Origin: Rhodococcus oxybenzonivorans
GTDB taxonomy: Bacteria; Actinomycetota; Actinomycetes; Mycobacteriales; Mycobacteriaceae
Reading direction: 5' to 3'
Length of the DNA stretch: 64,000 nucleotides
NCBI RefSeq assembly: GCF_003130705.1
Contig: NZ_CP021354.1
Location: 5,952,001 to 6,016,000, forward strand
Made by a program: the position numbers and the translations under genes. Numbering within the stretch: position 1 is the stretch's first letter; the number at the start of each line of letters is the position of its first letter. Below are positions 44,873 through 53,127 of the stretch, piece after piece. Under the pieces are notes generated by a model. The model was not told the origin of the DNA, did no database searches, and saw only the letters and a program-made list of their open reading frames with translations.

Positions 44873-45714
44873 GACAGCACCTCCGCCGAACGCAACTCGG
44901 TCAGCCACTGGTCCGCCAACGACGCGAAGTCGTCGACCTCCTCCATGGGGTAGTGGCCGATTCCGTCGAGCTTCGTGTAGCGCGCGTAGCCCGGTCGCGC
45001 CGAATTGATCACCGCTGCCACCTTCTCGACCGCACCGGTCTGGATCCAGGGGTCCTGCTCTCCGGCGACGACGTGGAGCGGGCACGTGATGTGGCCCAGA
45101 CGGTTCCGGACGTCGTGCATTCCCCAGGCTATGAGATCCGACGACGAAATCTCCGGGTCTTCACGCTTGTGCATCGTGGCGATCAGCTGGGCTGCCTCCG
45201 CGGGCACGGAGTGTCCCACCGAGGCCAGGGTGCCGAGGTAGGTGCGGTCACCGCGACTCGGACCGGCGACATCCTCGAGTTCGCGCCGCAGTCCGCCGAC
45301 GTTGACCCGGCCGGGCCCTGCCTCGGCTGCCATCGCGATCGCGCCGGCCAGTGGGCGCTCGGGGCGCGTCGCCAGCTCGAGGGTCAGCTTCCCGCCGATC
45401 GAGCAGCCTATGACATAGGGTCGCTCGACTCCGAGCAGGTCGAGCACTTTCCACAGCCAGTTCCCAAAGACGACGAGATCGGTGACGGGCCCGCCGACCG
45501 CAGGCTCGGAGCGGCCGTGACCGGGAAGGTCGGGCACGATCACCCGATAGCCCCTCCTCGACAGTGCCGATGCCACGTGCCGCCATTGCACCCCGCTCTG
45601 CCCCGCAGTGTGCAGGCACAGCACCGTGGGTGTGCCGTCCGTGGACGTGTCGGGTGTGACGATCTCGACGAACCCGAGAGCGCCATCGATGTTCAGATAG
45701 CGGGCCTCGATCAT
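44869..45714 (-). CDS. Alpha/beta hydrolase
   Basis: 281 aa. LCLHTAGQSGVQWRHVASAL (oxyanion region), VIVPDLPGHGRSEP, nucleophile YVIGCSIGGKLTLEL, acid in VVAGEQDPWIQ and His in LDGIGHYPMEEVDDF. All three catalytic residues are present. ATG 45714 overlaps the upstream stop as ATGA. In this operon it may hydrolyse a ring-cleaved or ester intermediate; that role is inferred. Confidence 0.9.
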   Translation of the reverse strand: MIEARYLNIDGALGFVEIVTPDTSTDGTPTVLCLHTAGQSGVQWRHVASALSRRGYRVIVPDLPGHGRSEPAVGGPVTDLVVFGNWLWKVLDLLGVERPYVIGCSIGGKLTLELATRPERPLAGAIAMAAEAGPGRVNVGGLRRELEDVAGPSRGDRTYLGTLASVGHSVPAEAAQLIATMHKREDPEISSSDLIAWGMHDVRNRLGHITCPLHVVAGEQDPWIQTGAVEKVAAVINSARPGYARYTKLDGIGHYPMEEVDDFASLADQWLTELRSAEVLS

Positions 45715-46538
45715 GAGCGGGCCTCCCTTCCCCCGGTGAGTGGCGAGGTGTCGTTCTGCGCGCATCGTCGGTCATTCGCGGCGGCCCGGGCGTGGGTGAC
45801 GAGGATGTCGAGTGGCTTGGTGAGACGCAGGTATTCGTAACCGTCTCCCGCGGAAGAGAATTCGCCTCGGATTGCACGCCGCATGAAGTCGTGATGTTCA
45901 CCGAAGATCAAGTCCACCCATGTCGACGCCGGCGCGCGAAGCGTGAACGTCGCACCCCCCGGAACTCGCCTACTGATGTCGATGATGCGTCCACGGTAGA
46001 TCCTCAGATGCACCTCACGGCTGTGCCCCGAACCGTCGAGGCAGCACAGGCCTATCGTCCCGTCCCAGGTGGCCAACGACGAGGTGAAGTTCCGGTCGTC
46101 GGCGAGTGCTTCGCGGAGAAGCTCCGCCCACGCGACGGTGCAGAAATCCGTGGCCGGATCGGTTCCGACGGCAGACCCCTCAGGCAGCCGCCAGGTTTCG
46201 ACTCCTTGCTCCCGGACGCTTCCGTTCTCGTCGATCAACCGCAGATGCCGGTCGACCTCCACCGTGTCCTCGGACCGCTGAACGCGGGTGATCACCGACT
46301 CGGCCCGAACGACATCGTCGGCCTCTACCGCCGACACGGTGTTCCATTGCAGACCCGTTCGGGCTGCGCCGTCCAGGTTCGATGCGTCGAGCACTCCGGC
46401 GATGACGACCCCCGTGAGTGACGCACCCGATCCGGGGAAGGTAGCGCCCGACGCGGCAATGACGTCGGACACCCGGCGCTCGGCGCTGACGGCCCTGTCG
46501 CCGACAGCCACGCGCTGCTGTTGCGTGAGGACACTCAT
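45711..46538 (-). CDS. Putative hotdog plus SCP2-like protein
   Basis: 275 aa. The N-terminal half (about 20-115: TGVVIAGVLDASNLDGAART, VDRHLRLIDENGSVREQGVE) has the look of a hotdog-fold hydratase/thioesterase; the C-terminal half (about 130-255: FTSSLATWDGTIGLCCLDGS, VHLRIYRGRIIDI, FDFMRRAIRGEFSS-like region) resembles SCP2 lipid-binding domains. ATG 46538 overlaps the acyl-CoA dehydrogenase stop. Both fold calls are by pattern and moderate. It is the best local candidate for the missing hydratase step. Confidence 0.6.
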   Translation of the reverse strand: MSVLTQQQRVAVGDRAVSAERRVSDVIAASGATFPGSGASLTGVVIAGVLDASNLDGAARTGLQWNTVSAVEADDVVRAESVITRVQRSEDTVEVDRHLRLIDENGSVREQGVETWRLPEGSAVGTDPATDFCTVAWAELLREALADDRNFTSSLATWDGTIGLCCLDGSGHSREVHLRIYRGRIIDISRRVPGGATFTLRAPASTWVDLIFGEHHDFMRRAIRGEFSSAGDGYEYLRLTKPLDILVTHARAAANDRRCAQNDTSPLTGGREARS

Positions 46539-47728
46539 TCCGACACTCTCCCCAGCAACTCGTCCGAGATGATCCGCATCTGAATTTCACTGGTACCTTC
46601 GAAGATCTTCGTCAATCGTGCGTCGCGCCAATGTCTTTCCACTTGAAAGTCGGTGGTGTAGCCCGCGCCTCCATGGATTTGCACGGCCTCACTGGTGACG
46701 CGTTCGGCCATCTCGGTCGCGACGAGTTTGCACATCGACGCTTCGAGAGAGCACCGGCGTCCGGTGTCGATATCGGTGGCCACCGAGTACATGAGCTGGC
46801 GGGCAGCTTCGATGTCGGCCGCCATCGTCGCGACCTTGAAGCGCAGATGCTGGAAATCTGCCAGTTCGTGACCGAACTGCCGACGGGTGTGGAGGTAGGC
46901 GATCGAGTCCTCGAGCGCGGCCCGGGCGAGGCCGATGGCCCGCGCAGCGGTGTGCGCACGACCCACCTCCAGACCACTCACTGCCAGGTAGAAGCCCTTG
47001 CCTTCCTCACCCAGCATCGCGCTGGCCGGCACCCGGTAGTTGTCGAACGACAACTCCCACGTGTTCCAGCCGAAATAGCCGATCTTGCGGATCTTGGTAC
47101 CGCTGATGCCCTGCGGGAACTCGCCGCGCTCCTTCTCGATGAGGAAGGCGCTGATGCCGCGATGCGGCTTGGCCGGATCCTTCTGCGGGTCCGTCCGGGC
47201 GAAGAGAACGAGGTAGTCGGCCTCGTCGGCGTAGGTGCACCACATCTTGGTGCCGCTCACCACCCAGTCGTCGCCGTCCCGGACCGCACGGCACGAAATG
47301 TTGGCGACGTCGGAACCGGCCTCCGCCTCGGACAACGCGTAGGCACCCAGGTACTCACCGCGCGCCACCTTGGGCAGGAGATCGGCTTCCTGCTCGGGCG
47401 TGAAGCCGCCCCCCATCCCGTTGCCACGCGCCAGGAGCCCCGACACGCTCATCCACGCACGGGAGAGTTCTTCGGCCACAAGGCAGTACTCGAATACACC
47501 GAGACCGAGACCGCCGTGCTCTTCGGGGATCATGATGCCGAAGAATCCGACGTCCGCCATGGCCTTCTTGAGGGTGTCGGGGATGGTTCCCTGGACCGGA
47601 TCGAGTTCGTTGGCGACGGGCAGCACCTGGCTCATCGCGAAGTCGCGTGCCAGGTCACGGATCGCCAGTCGGTCCTCGGTGAGATATCGCGGCGAATCGG
47701 TTCGCGGCTGTGACGGCCGGTGAGTCAT
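46535..47728 (-). CDS. Acyl-CoA dehydrogenase
   Basis: 397 aa. YALSEAEAGSDVANISCRAV, FGWNTWELSFDNYRVP, RRQFGHELADFQHLRFKVA, QIHGGAGYTTDFQVERHWRD and catalytic Glu in KIFEGTSEIQMRI. ATG 47728 follows GAGGAG by 5 nt; GTG two codons before is possible. It is the first gene of a five-gene coupled operon, preceded by the TetR-type palindrome. It introduces the first double bond into the CoA ester. Confidence 0.94.
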   Translation of the reverse strand: MTHRPSQPRTDSPRYLTEDRLAIRDLARDFAMSQVLPVANELDPVQGTIPDTLKKAMADVGFFGIMIPEEHGGLGLGVFEYCLVAEELSRAWMSVSGLLARGNGMGGGFTPEQEADLLPKVARGEYLGAYALSEAEAGSDVANISCRAVRDGDDWVVSGTKMWCTYADEADYLVLFARTDPQKDPAKPHRGISAFLIEKERGEFPQGISGTKIRKIGYFGWNTWELSFDNYRVPASAMLGEEGKGFYLAVSGLEVGRAHTAARAIGLARAALEDSIAYLHTRRQFGHELADFQHLRFKVATMAADIEAARQLMYSVATDIDTGRRCSLEASMCKLVATEMAERVTSEAVQIHGGAGYTTDFQVERHWRDARLTKIFEGTSEIQMRIISDELLGRVSE

Positions 47729-47797
47729 GGACACTCCTCATCCATTCGAGATTCGGGGCGCGAGACGGGGGAACTCAGGTTCCACACCCGAATCACA

Positions 47798-47811
47798 TTA
47801 ACGCTTGTTCA
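47798..47811. promoter_or_regulatory. TetR-type operator before the acyl-CoA operon
   Basis: TTAACGCTTGTTCA on the plus strand, that is TGAAC-N4-GTTAA on the minus strand, 70 bp before the acyl-CoA dehydrogenase. The same pattern, again followed by TG, recurs at 48560-48573. Confidence 0.65.
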
Positions 47812-47867
47812 CCCAGTACAGCACGGGTGCGCCACCGGCGTCAACGGTGACCTCGGACAGCGCCGAC

Positions 47868-48473
47868 TCAGGGTGCGCGGTATCCCACGAGGTTGAGCGC
47901 ATAGACGCCGTACGAATCGGCAACCGCTTGCGCCGAGAGAGGACCCTCGGCCCGGTACCAGAGAGCGATGCCGGCACACATGGTCAAGACCGCGGTGACA
48001 GCCTGATGGACGTGCGGGACGTCGAAGTCGCCGCTGGTCACGCCCTCTTCCGCGATGGTGACGAAGAGATGTTCCTGCGCGTCCCGAGATCCGACCACCC
48101 GCTTGCGATCGACTTCTTCGAGGTACCGCAGCTCCGTGTTGGCGACCAGGCAGGCGCGCTGGTGTCGCGCGGTGTACAGCGAGTGCGCCACCACGGCAGC
48201 TCGCCACCGATCCGCCGGTGCCGGGCCCGCTTTCCGCAGGGCGTTCCGGGTAGCGGTGAACTGCTCGTCGCTGGCGGAACGCAGAATATCGACGAGGAGC
48301 TCGGCCTTGTTCTCGAAGTGGTTATACACGTTTGCCGCACTACAACCGGCATTTTTCGCGATGTTCCGCATCGTCGCCGCGTGAAACCCCGAGAAGTAGA
48401 ACTCGTCGAGCGCAGTGTCCAGAATGCGCTGCCGAACGGTCGGCTGAGCGGCGACGATTGACCGAGTGTTCAT
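47868..48473 (-). CDS. TetR-family regulator
   Basis: 201 aa. N-terminal helix-turn-helix VRQRILDTALDEFYFSG, MRNIAKNAGCSAANVYNHFE NKAELLVDIL; variable C-terminal ligand domain with VTAVLTMCAGIALWYRAEG. It stands between the two units that carry the shared palindrome, so it is the likely repressor of both and of itself, probably released by a CoA thioester. ATG 48473 after GAGAG is preferred to an ATG 13 codons upstream. Confidence 0.9.
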   Translation of the reverse strand: MNTRSIVAAQPTVRQRILDTALDEFYFSGFHAATMRNIAKNAGCSAANVYNHFENKAELLVDILRSASDEQFTATRNALRKAGPAPADRWRAAVVAHSLYTARHQRACLVANTELRYLEEVDRKRVVGSRDAQEHLFVTIAEEGVTSGDFDVPHVHQAVTAVLTMCAGIALWYRAEGPLSAQAVADSYGVYALNLVGYRAP

Positions 48474-48559
48474 CTCTCGGAGAGTAGAGCGACCAGGACG
48501 GATGGGCAACAACCGTCGTCTTGACTACCCTCCCACCCTCGATTATGGTCCCCATCACA

Positions 48560-48573
48560 TGAACGGCCGTTAA
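48560..48573. promoter_or_regulatory. TetR-type operator before the NTF2/symporter operon
   Basis: TGAACGGCCGTTAA with a perfect AACGGCCGTT core, in the divergent region between the TetR gene and the 48619 operon. It has the same half-sites as 47798-47811. Confidence 0.7.
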
Positions 48574-48618
48574 TGACCGTGTTTCCTCACCCGCTCTGCA
48601 CCGTGGAGGTACGCCGCC

Positions 48619-49098
48619 TTGAGCACCCTCGAAGAACGAATCCGCCGACTGGAAGACCTCGAGTCCATCCGGACACTCGATGCGCAGTACTGCCGTCTAC
48701 TCGACGACGGCGACTGGAACGCTCTGATGGACTTGTTCACCGACGACGGAGAGTTCGACGGCCTGTCCAACCCCCGCGGTAAGGCCGGGATGAGGGAGTT
48801 CTTCTCCGGACTCGCCGCCGGTGGCCTCACGGCGTTCTGGCACTTCATCACCAACCTCGAGATCGACCTGGACGGTGACCGCGCGACCGTGCGCTCGTTT
48901 CTGTGGCAACCGTGCGTGTCGGGTGGCACCTCGTCGATCGCAGCGGGCCGATACACCGACGAGGTGGTCCGCGTCGGCGACCGCTGGCTGTACCGTCGCA
49001 AACAGGTCCGCTTCCACTACTTCGGGCCGCTGACCGACGGCTGGGACGAGAACCGGTTCGCGCTCGACTCCGCGCGCCGTGCGGCGGTGCACGCATGA
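48619..49098 (+). CDS. NTF2/SnoaL-like protein
   Basis: 159 aa. MSTLEERIRRLEDLESIRTL, AQYCRLLDDGDWNALMDLFT DDGEFDG, WHFITNLEIDLDGDRATVRS and GDRWLYRRKQVRFHYFGPL are typical of SnoaL_4-type proteins, which include dehydratases and isomerases in steroid and aromatic breakdown. TTG 48619 with GGAGG 11 nt upstream. It overlaps the DUF485 gene as ATGA. Coupling to a transporter and to the CoA pathway suggests a catalytic role on the same substrate. Confidence 0.85.
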   Translation: MSTLEERIRRLEDLESIRTLDAQYCRLLDDGDWNALMDLFTDDGEFDGLSNPRGKAGMREFFSGLAAGGLTAFWHFITNLEIDLDGDRATVRSFLWQPCVSGGTSSIAAGRYTDEVVRVGDRWLYRRKQVRFHYFGPLTDGWDENRFALDSARRAAVHA

Positions 49099-49448
49099 CC
49101 ACCGACGCCTCCCTCACCGAATCCGGCGCCGCGATCTGGTCACCGATCCTCGCGTTGCCGGAGTTCGTCGAACTGCGACGACGTCGCCGCGCCGTGACGG
49201 CAAGCCTCGGCGTCGTCGCGGTCGGATTGTTCACCAGCTTCCTCGTCGGGTTCGCCTTCTTCCCCGAAGTGCTCGGCAGGACTGCACTATTGGGCATACC
49301 GCTCTCACTGTGGGTGGTGTTCTCCCAGTTCGCCGGCACCTGGCTTCTGGTGTACGCCTACTTCCGGCTATCCCGGACCTACATTCAGCCGGCCGCCGAT
49401 GCGGCCGTTCTGGCCATCGAACTACGCCATCAGGAGCGTGCCGCATGA
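49095..49448 (+). CDS. DUF485 small membrane protein
   Basis: 117 aa with two membrane segments (AVTASLGVVAVGLFTSFLVG and LLGIPLSLWVVFSQFAGTWL) and an N-terminal ILALPEFVELRRRRR, as in YjcH/DUF485. Such proteins are encoded just before acetate-type SSS symporters and are thought to be accessory subunits. Start and stop overlap both neighbours as ATGA. Confidence 0.9.
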   Translation: MTTDASLTESGAAIWSPILALPEFVELRRRRRAVTASLGVVAVGLFTSFLVGFAFFPEVLGRTALLGIPLSLWVVFSQFAGTWLLVYAYFRLSRTYIQPAADAAVLAIELRHQERAA

Positions 49449-51043
49449 CGGGCGAAGCCGATTACCTTGCCATTGCCATTTGCTCTGCGGTCATCTCCCT
49501 GACCCTCTGGGTCACCTTTGCCGCGTCCCGGCGCAGTCGCAGCGCCACCGGCTTCTTTGCGGCCGGTCGCTCGATCACCGGCTGGCAGAACGGTTTCGCG
49601 ATTGCCGGCGAGTTCATCTCCGCGGGCAGCTTCCTGGGTACCACCGGACTGATCTTCTACAAGGGCGTCGACGGGGCCGTGATCCTGTGTACCTCCGTCG
49701 TCTCCTTCCTCCCTGTGCTGTTCCTCCTCGCCGAGAAGATGCGCAACGTCGGAAAGTACACTCTTGCCGACGTTCTCGTGTTCCGGACGGGTGCCCGGCA
49801 GGTCCGGGTGGTGGTCGCGCTCAGCACGATCGTCACCGGCACCTTCGTGCTGTTGGCCCAGCTCGTCGCGGCGGGCGTCCTCCTCGAGTCGGTCTCGGGC
49901 ATTCCCTTCGGGCTGTCCGTCGTGGTCGCCGGAAGTTTGATGGGCATCTATGTCTTCGTCGGCGGCATGCTTGCCACCACCTGGGTCCAGGTGATCAAGT
50001 CGTCCATCTTGTCCGTGCTGGCCATCATCGTCTGCCTGGGAATTCTCGCGAAGTTCGGGTTCAGTCTCCCGTCCGTCTTGTCCGACGCCACCGACAACGC
50101 CGCCGCAGGAGACGCGATCCTGACGCCCGGACTCATCTTCGGACAGACCGGCGCAATCAATCTCATCTCGTACTCACTGGCCTTCGCCCTCGGCACCGCG
50201 GGCATGGCGCACATCCTCATTCGCTTCTTCACGGTCCCGGAGGCCGCGACTGCACGGAAGTCTCTCGGCTGGACTGTCGCGCTGTGCAGCGCCTTCTACC
50301 TGATCGTCATCGTGATGGGATTCGGCACCGCTGCACTTCTCGGACCCGACGGAGCAGATCGCGTCGGTGCCGGCGGCAACCTTGCGGCACCCACCCTGGT
50401 CACCGAACTCGGCGGCGGCGTCGGCACGGTAGGCGGATCCATCGCCTTGGCTATGGTGGCGGCCGTGGCATTCGCCAGCATTGTCGCCGTGGTCGCCGGT
50501 GTGGTGATCTCGGCGGCGGGCACATTCGCGCACGACGTCTGGCCCACCGTCACCCGCACGAAAGCCGCCGACACGGAATCCACAGACATCCGCGAAGCGA
50601 AGATCGCGCGGTACGCCGCGGTTGCGTTCAGCATCATCGCCATCGGGCTGACCATGGCCATTGGCGACAGCACGAATATCACCTATTTCATGGGAATGGC
50701 GTTCATGGTAGCGGGAAGCGCTCACCTCCCCAGCCTGCTCCTCAGTCTCAACTGGCGACGGTTCAACAGCACAGGAGCCGTGTGGGGAATCTCCGTGGGG
50801 CTGGCGTCGACCGTGATCAGCCTGATGTTCACAGAGGCGCTCTGGTTGGGCAGCGGACCGGCACCGCTCACCATCCAATTGCCCGTCATCATCACAATGC
50901 CTCTGGGTTTGGCTGCAGCAGTGATCGGCTCGCTCGTCGCGGAACGGCGGAACGGCATCAAGTCCGACCGAGACGAAAAGTTCGCCGAAATGCTGGTGCG
51001 GGCCGAGACCGGCATCGGAGCGGAGCTCGCCGAGGCGCACTGA
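49445..51043 (+). CDS. Sodium:solute symporter (ActP-like)
   Basis: 532 aa, about 13 membrane segments. GFFAAGRSITGWQNGFAIAG, EFISAGSFLGTTGLIFYKGV, NVGKYTLADVLVFRTGARQV, GMAHILIRFFTVPEAATARK and TNITYFMGMAFMVAGSAHLP are the acetate/monocarboxylate branch of the SSS family. ATG 49445 overlaps the DUF485 stop. Given the divergent CoA ligase operon under the same operator, it probably imports the carboxylate that the ligase activates. Confidence 0.92.
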   Translation: MTGEADYLAIAICSAVISLTLWVTFAASRRSRSATGFFAAGRSITGWQNGFAIAGEFISAGSFLGTTGLIFYKGVDGAVILCTSVVSFLPVLFLLAEKMRNVGKYTLADVLVFRTGARQVRVVVALSTIVTGTFVLLAQLVAAGVLLESVSGIPFGLSVVVAGSLMGIYVFVGGMLATTWVQVIKSSILSVLAIIVCLGILAKFGFSLPSVLSDATDNAAAGDAILTPGLIFGQTGAINLISYSLAFALGTAGMAHILIRFFTVPEAATARKSLGWTVALCSAFYLIVIVMGFGTAALLGPDGADRVGAGGNLAAPTLVTELGGGVGTVGGSIALAMVAAVAFASIVAVVAGVVISAAGTFAHDVWPTVTRTKAADTESTDIREAKIARYAAVAFSIIAIGLTMAIGDSTNITYFMGMAFMVAGSAHLPSLLLSLNWRRFNSTGAVWGISVGLASTVISLMFTEALWLGSGPAPLTIQLPVIITMPLGLAAAVIGSLVAERRNGIKSDRDEKFAEMLVRAETGIGAELAEAH

Positions 51044-51071
51044 CGGCTTCGCCCGTGAGGGCTTCGCCCCT

Positions 51072-51111
51072 GTGAGTACTTCTTAACCGCCCGATGTTAA
51101 GAAGTACTCAC
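51072..51111. terminator. Long hairpin between symporter and DapB-like gene
   Basis: Perfect 16-nt arms (51072-51087 and 51096-51111) with an 8-nt loop; flanking C and G runs extend the stem past one bulged T. The right arm contains the stop of the minus-strand gene. Related in sequence to the hairpin at 53086-53127. Confidence 0.8.
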
Positions 51112-52191
51112 GGGGCGCGGAGCGCACAACCCGCGACCGGTGATGAGTGGAAGATCCAGTGCGGTGACGAGGCCGGGTTCGGCCTCTACGACGGCGTGCA
51201 CCGAGTTCACCAGTCGCATCGCGGTGACGATCATGCCCGACACGTTGTGGTCACCGTTTTCGCCGTTGTGGTTGAACTCGACGGACATCATCGGCTCTCC
51301 CGTGATGTCGATGCGATAGCAGCCGTCACCGCGGTTCGGCTTCGGCCACTCGGGCATCTGGTCCGGATGCGTCCGGGTGATGTGCTCGAGTACCACGCGC
51401 GGTACGCCGTCGACGGTGCCGATGACCTCGAACCGCACGGCAGCCGTCGTGCCTGCGGGGATGTGACAGGACACGACGTCGAGGTCGTGGTCTGCCGGAA
51501 TCCGTGCGACCTTCTCCACCAGCGGCTCGTCGAGTGTGATGTCGAGGCCTGCCGCGATCTGGCGGACAACGCTTCCCCACGCCAGCGACAGCACTCCGGG
51601 CTGAAACAGCATCGGCGTCTCGTCGAGAGGTTTCCCGAATCCGAAGATGTCACGCATCACCACGGGCTGGTAGTACGTGGAGTAGTCGGCGATCTCGTAA
51701 CAGCGGACCTCGTCGATGCGCTGCGACAAACTTGTCATGGCCAGCGGCAGAACGTCATTGGCGAACCCTGGGTCGATGCCGTTGACGTGCAGACTGGCGC
51801 CACCCTGCTCCCCGGCACGGCGGATGCGGTCGACGAGTTCGGCCGGGACGACGCCGATCGGATATTGCAGTAGCACCGGACCCGACGACACGACGTTGAC
51901 GCCCGCTTCGAGAAAGGAGATCAGCTCCTCGACGGCCTCGAATATGCGGTCGTCCGTCATCGCGGTATGCACGATGCAATCCGGTTTCAACGCGAGCAGG
52001 GCAGCCTTGTCGTCGGTGGCCCTCACCCCGAGTTCACGGTCGAGGCCGGCCAGTTCACCGGCGTCCTTCCCGACCTTGTCCGGATTGGACACCCAGACGC
52101 CGACCAGTTCGAGGTCGTCGCGGGCATCGATCCCTGCGATGGCATGTCGCCCGACTGTGCCGGTGGACCATTCGACGACGCGGTAGCTCAT
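51097..52191 (-). CDS. Dihydrodipicolinate-reductase-like NAD(P)-dependent protein
   Basis: 364 aa. N-terminal Rossmann-type [20 protein letters not shown], then [37 protein letters not shown] and [20 protein letters not shown]. This DapB-like/amine-dehydrogenase-like family is common in mycobacteria and rhodococci, often in lipid or steroid gene groups. The reaction is unknown. ATG 52191 overlaps the SDR stop as ATGA, so the two are co-translated. Confidence 0.85.
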   Translation of the reverse strand: MSYRVVEWSTGTVGRHAIAGIDARDDLELVGVWVSNPDKVGKDAGELAGLDRELGVRATDDKAALLALKPDCIVHTAMTDDRIFEAVEELISFLEAGVNVVSSGPVLLQYPIGVVPAELVDRIRRAGEQGGASLHVNGIDPGFANDVLPLAMTSLSQRIDEVRCYEIADYSTYYQPVVMRDIFGFGKPLDETPMLFQPGVLSLAWGSVVRQIAAGLDITLDEPLVEKVARIPADHDLDVVSCHIPAGTTAAVRFEVIGTVDGVPRVVLEHITRTHPDQMPEWPKPNRGDGCYRIDITGEPMMSVEFNHNGENGDHNVSGMIVTAMRLVNSVHAVVEAEPGLVTALDLPLITGRGLCAPRPVSTS

Positions 52192-52994
52192 GGCTTCTCT
52201 CCGAGTTTCAGATCAGGAAGGCCGAGGTCGAGGTTCGGCTGGTCGAGGCCTCCGTCGACCTCGAGTACCTTGCCGGTGATGTACGAACCCGCCTTCGAGG
52301 ACAGGTAGAGCACGGCCGCCGCGATGTCTTCGGGGTCGCCGATCCGGCCGAGCGGGGTGACACTTTCCATCGACGCTTTCACTGCCTCGTCGGAGGCGAC
52401 GAATTCGAGTGCGGACGTCAACACCGACCCCACGGCGATCGCATTGACGCGGACGTGAGGGCTCAGATCGCGGGCCGCCAGCCGGGTGTAATGTGCCAGT
52501 GCGGCTTTCGCCGTTCCGTAGGCAAGATAGCCGCGGCCGGACAGCCTGCCCATCACCGACGAAATGTTCACCACCGACCCGCCGTCGTGCGCGAGCATGT
52601 GCGGAACCGCCGCCCGCACAAGTGCATGTGCGGTGCTCACATTGAAATGAAATGCCTCCTCGAGATAGTCCGAGTCGGTGTCGAGAAGGGCGTTGGGGAT
52701 GGTGCCGCCGACGTTGTTGACGACGATGTCGAGCCTTCCGAACTCTTCCTGCGCGGCGTCCGCGAGCGCGGCGACGGCTTGCAGATCCATGAGATCGGCG
52801 GGCACGACCAACGCGCGTCGCCCGGCCTCCTCGATCTGCGTCGCCACCTTCTGCAGCTGATCGGCATGGCGGGCGGAGATGGCGACGTGAGCGCCCGCCT
52901 CCGCAAGCCCCACTGCGGTGGCCGCGCCGATGCCGCGGCCCGCGCCCGTGACGACGGCGACCCGGCCGTCCACTCTGAACCGATCGAGGATCAT
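52188..52994 (-). CDS. SDR-family oxidoreductase
   Basis: 268 aa. [53 protein letters not shown] (catalytic Ser, Tyr, Lys) and [18 protein letters not shown] lies 6 nt before ATG 52994. It heads a two-gene operon 34 bp downstream of a KstR-consensus site, which suggests a place in sterol or related catabolism. Substrate unknown. Confidence 0.92.
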   Translation of the reverse strand: MILDRFRVDGRVAVVTGAGRGIGAATAVGLAEAGAHVAISARHADQLQKVATQIEEAGRRALVVPADLMDLQAVAALADAAQEEFGRLDIVVNNVGGTIPNALLDTDSDYLEEAFHFNVSTAHALVRAAVPHMLAHDGGSVVNISSVMGRLSGRGYLAYGTAKAALAHYTRLAARDLSPHVRVNAIAVGSVLTSALEFVASDEAVKASMESVTPLGRIGDPEDIAAAVLYLSSKAGSYITGKVLEVDGGLDQPNLDLGLPDLKLGEKP

Positions 52995-53027
52995 GGCGGC
53001 TCCTGTTGTCGTTCCCCCTTCGGCGAA

Positions 53028-53041
53028 TGTAACAGGTTCTA
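53028..53041. promoter_or_regulatory. Perfect KstR-consensus operator
   Basis: TGTAACAGGTTCTA fits TnnAACnnGTTnnA, the palindrome bound by KstR, repressor of cholesterol catabolism genes in mycobacteria and rhodococci. It sits 34-47 bp upstream of the SDR start, where a repressor would block the promoter. Confidence 0.6.
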
Positions 53042-53085
53042 GTTTGTGAGTGGAGTCGTTTCCCGGGAGAAGCAGCTCCGCCGCC

Positions 53086-53127
53086 TGTGAGTACTTATTA
53101 ACCGCGGGCGGTTAATAAGTACTCACA
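53086..53127. terminator. 42-bp near-perfect palindrome between SDR promoter and pobA end
   Basis: Perfect 20-nt arms (53086-53105 and 53108-53127) around GG. The right arm holds the pobA stop codon (53123-53125). It is related to the hairpin at 51072-51111 through GTGAGTACTT(A/C)TTAACC. Confidence 0.8.

Noticed and set aside
49399..51075. Second long plus-strand frame inside the symporter gene
   Set aside because: The translation is Arg-rich without membrane segments; the SSS symporter frame clearly encodes the protein.
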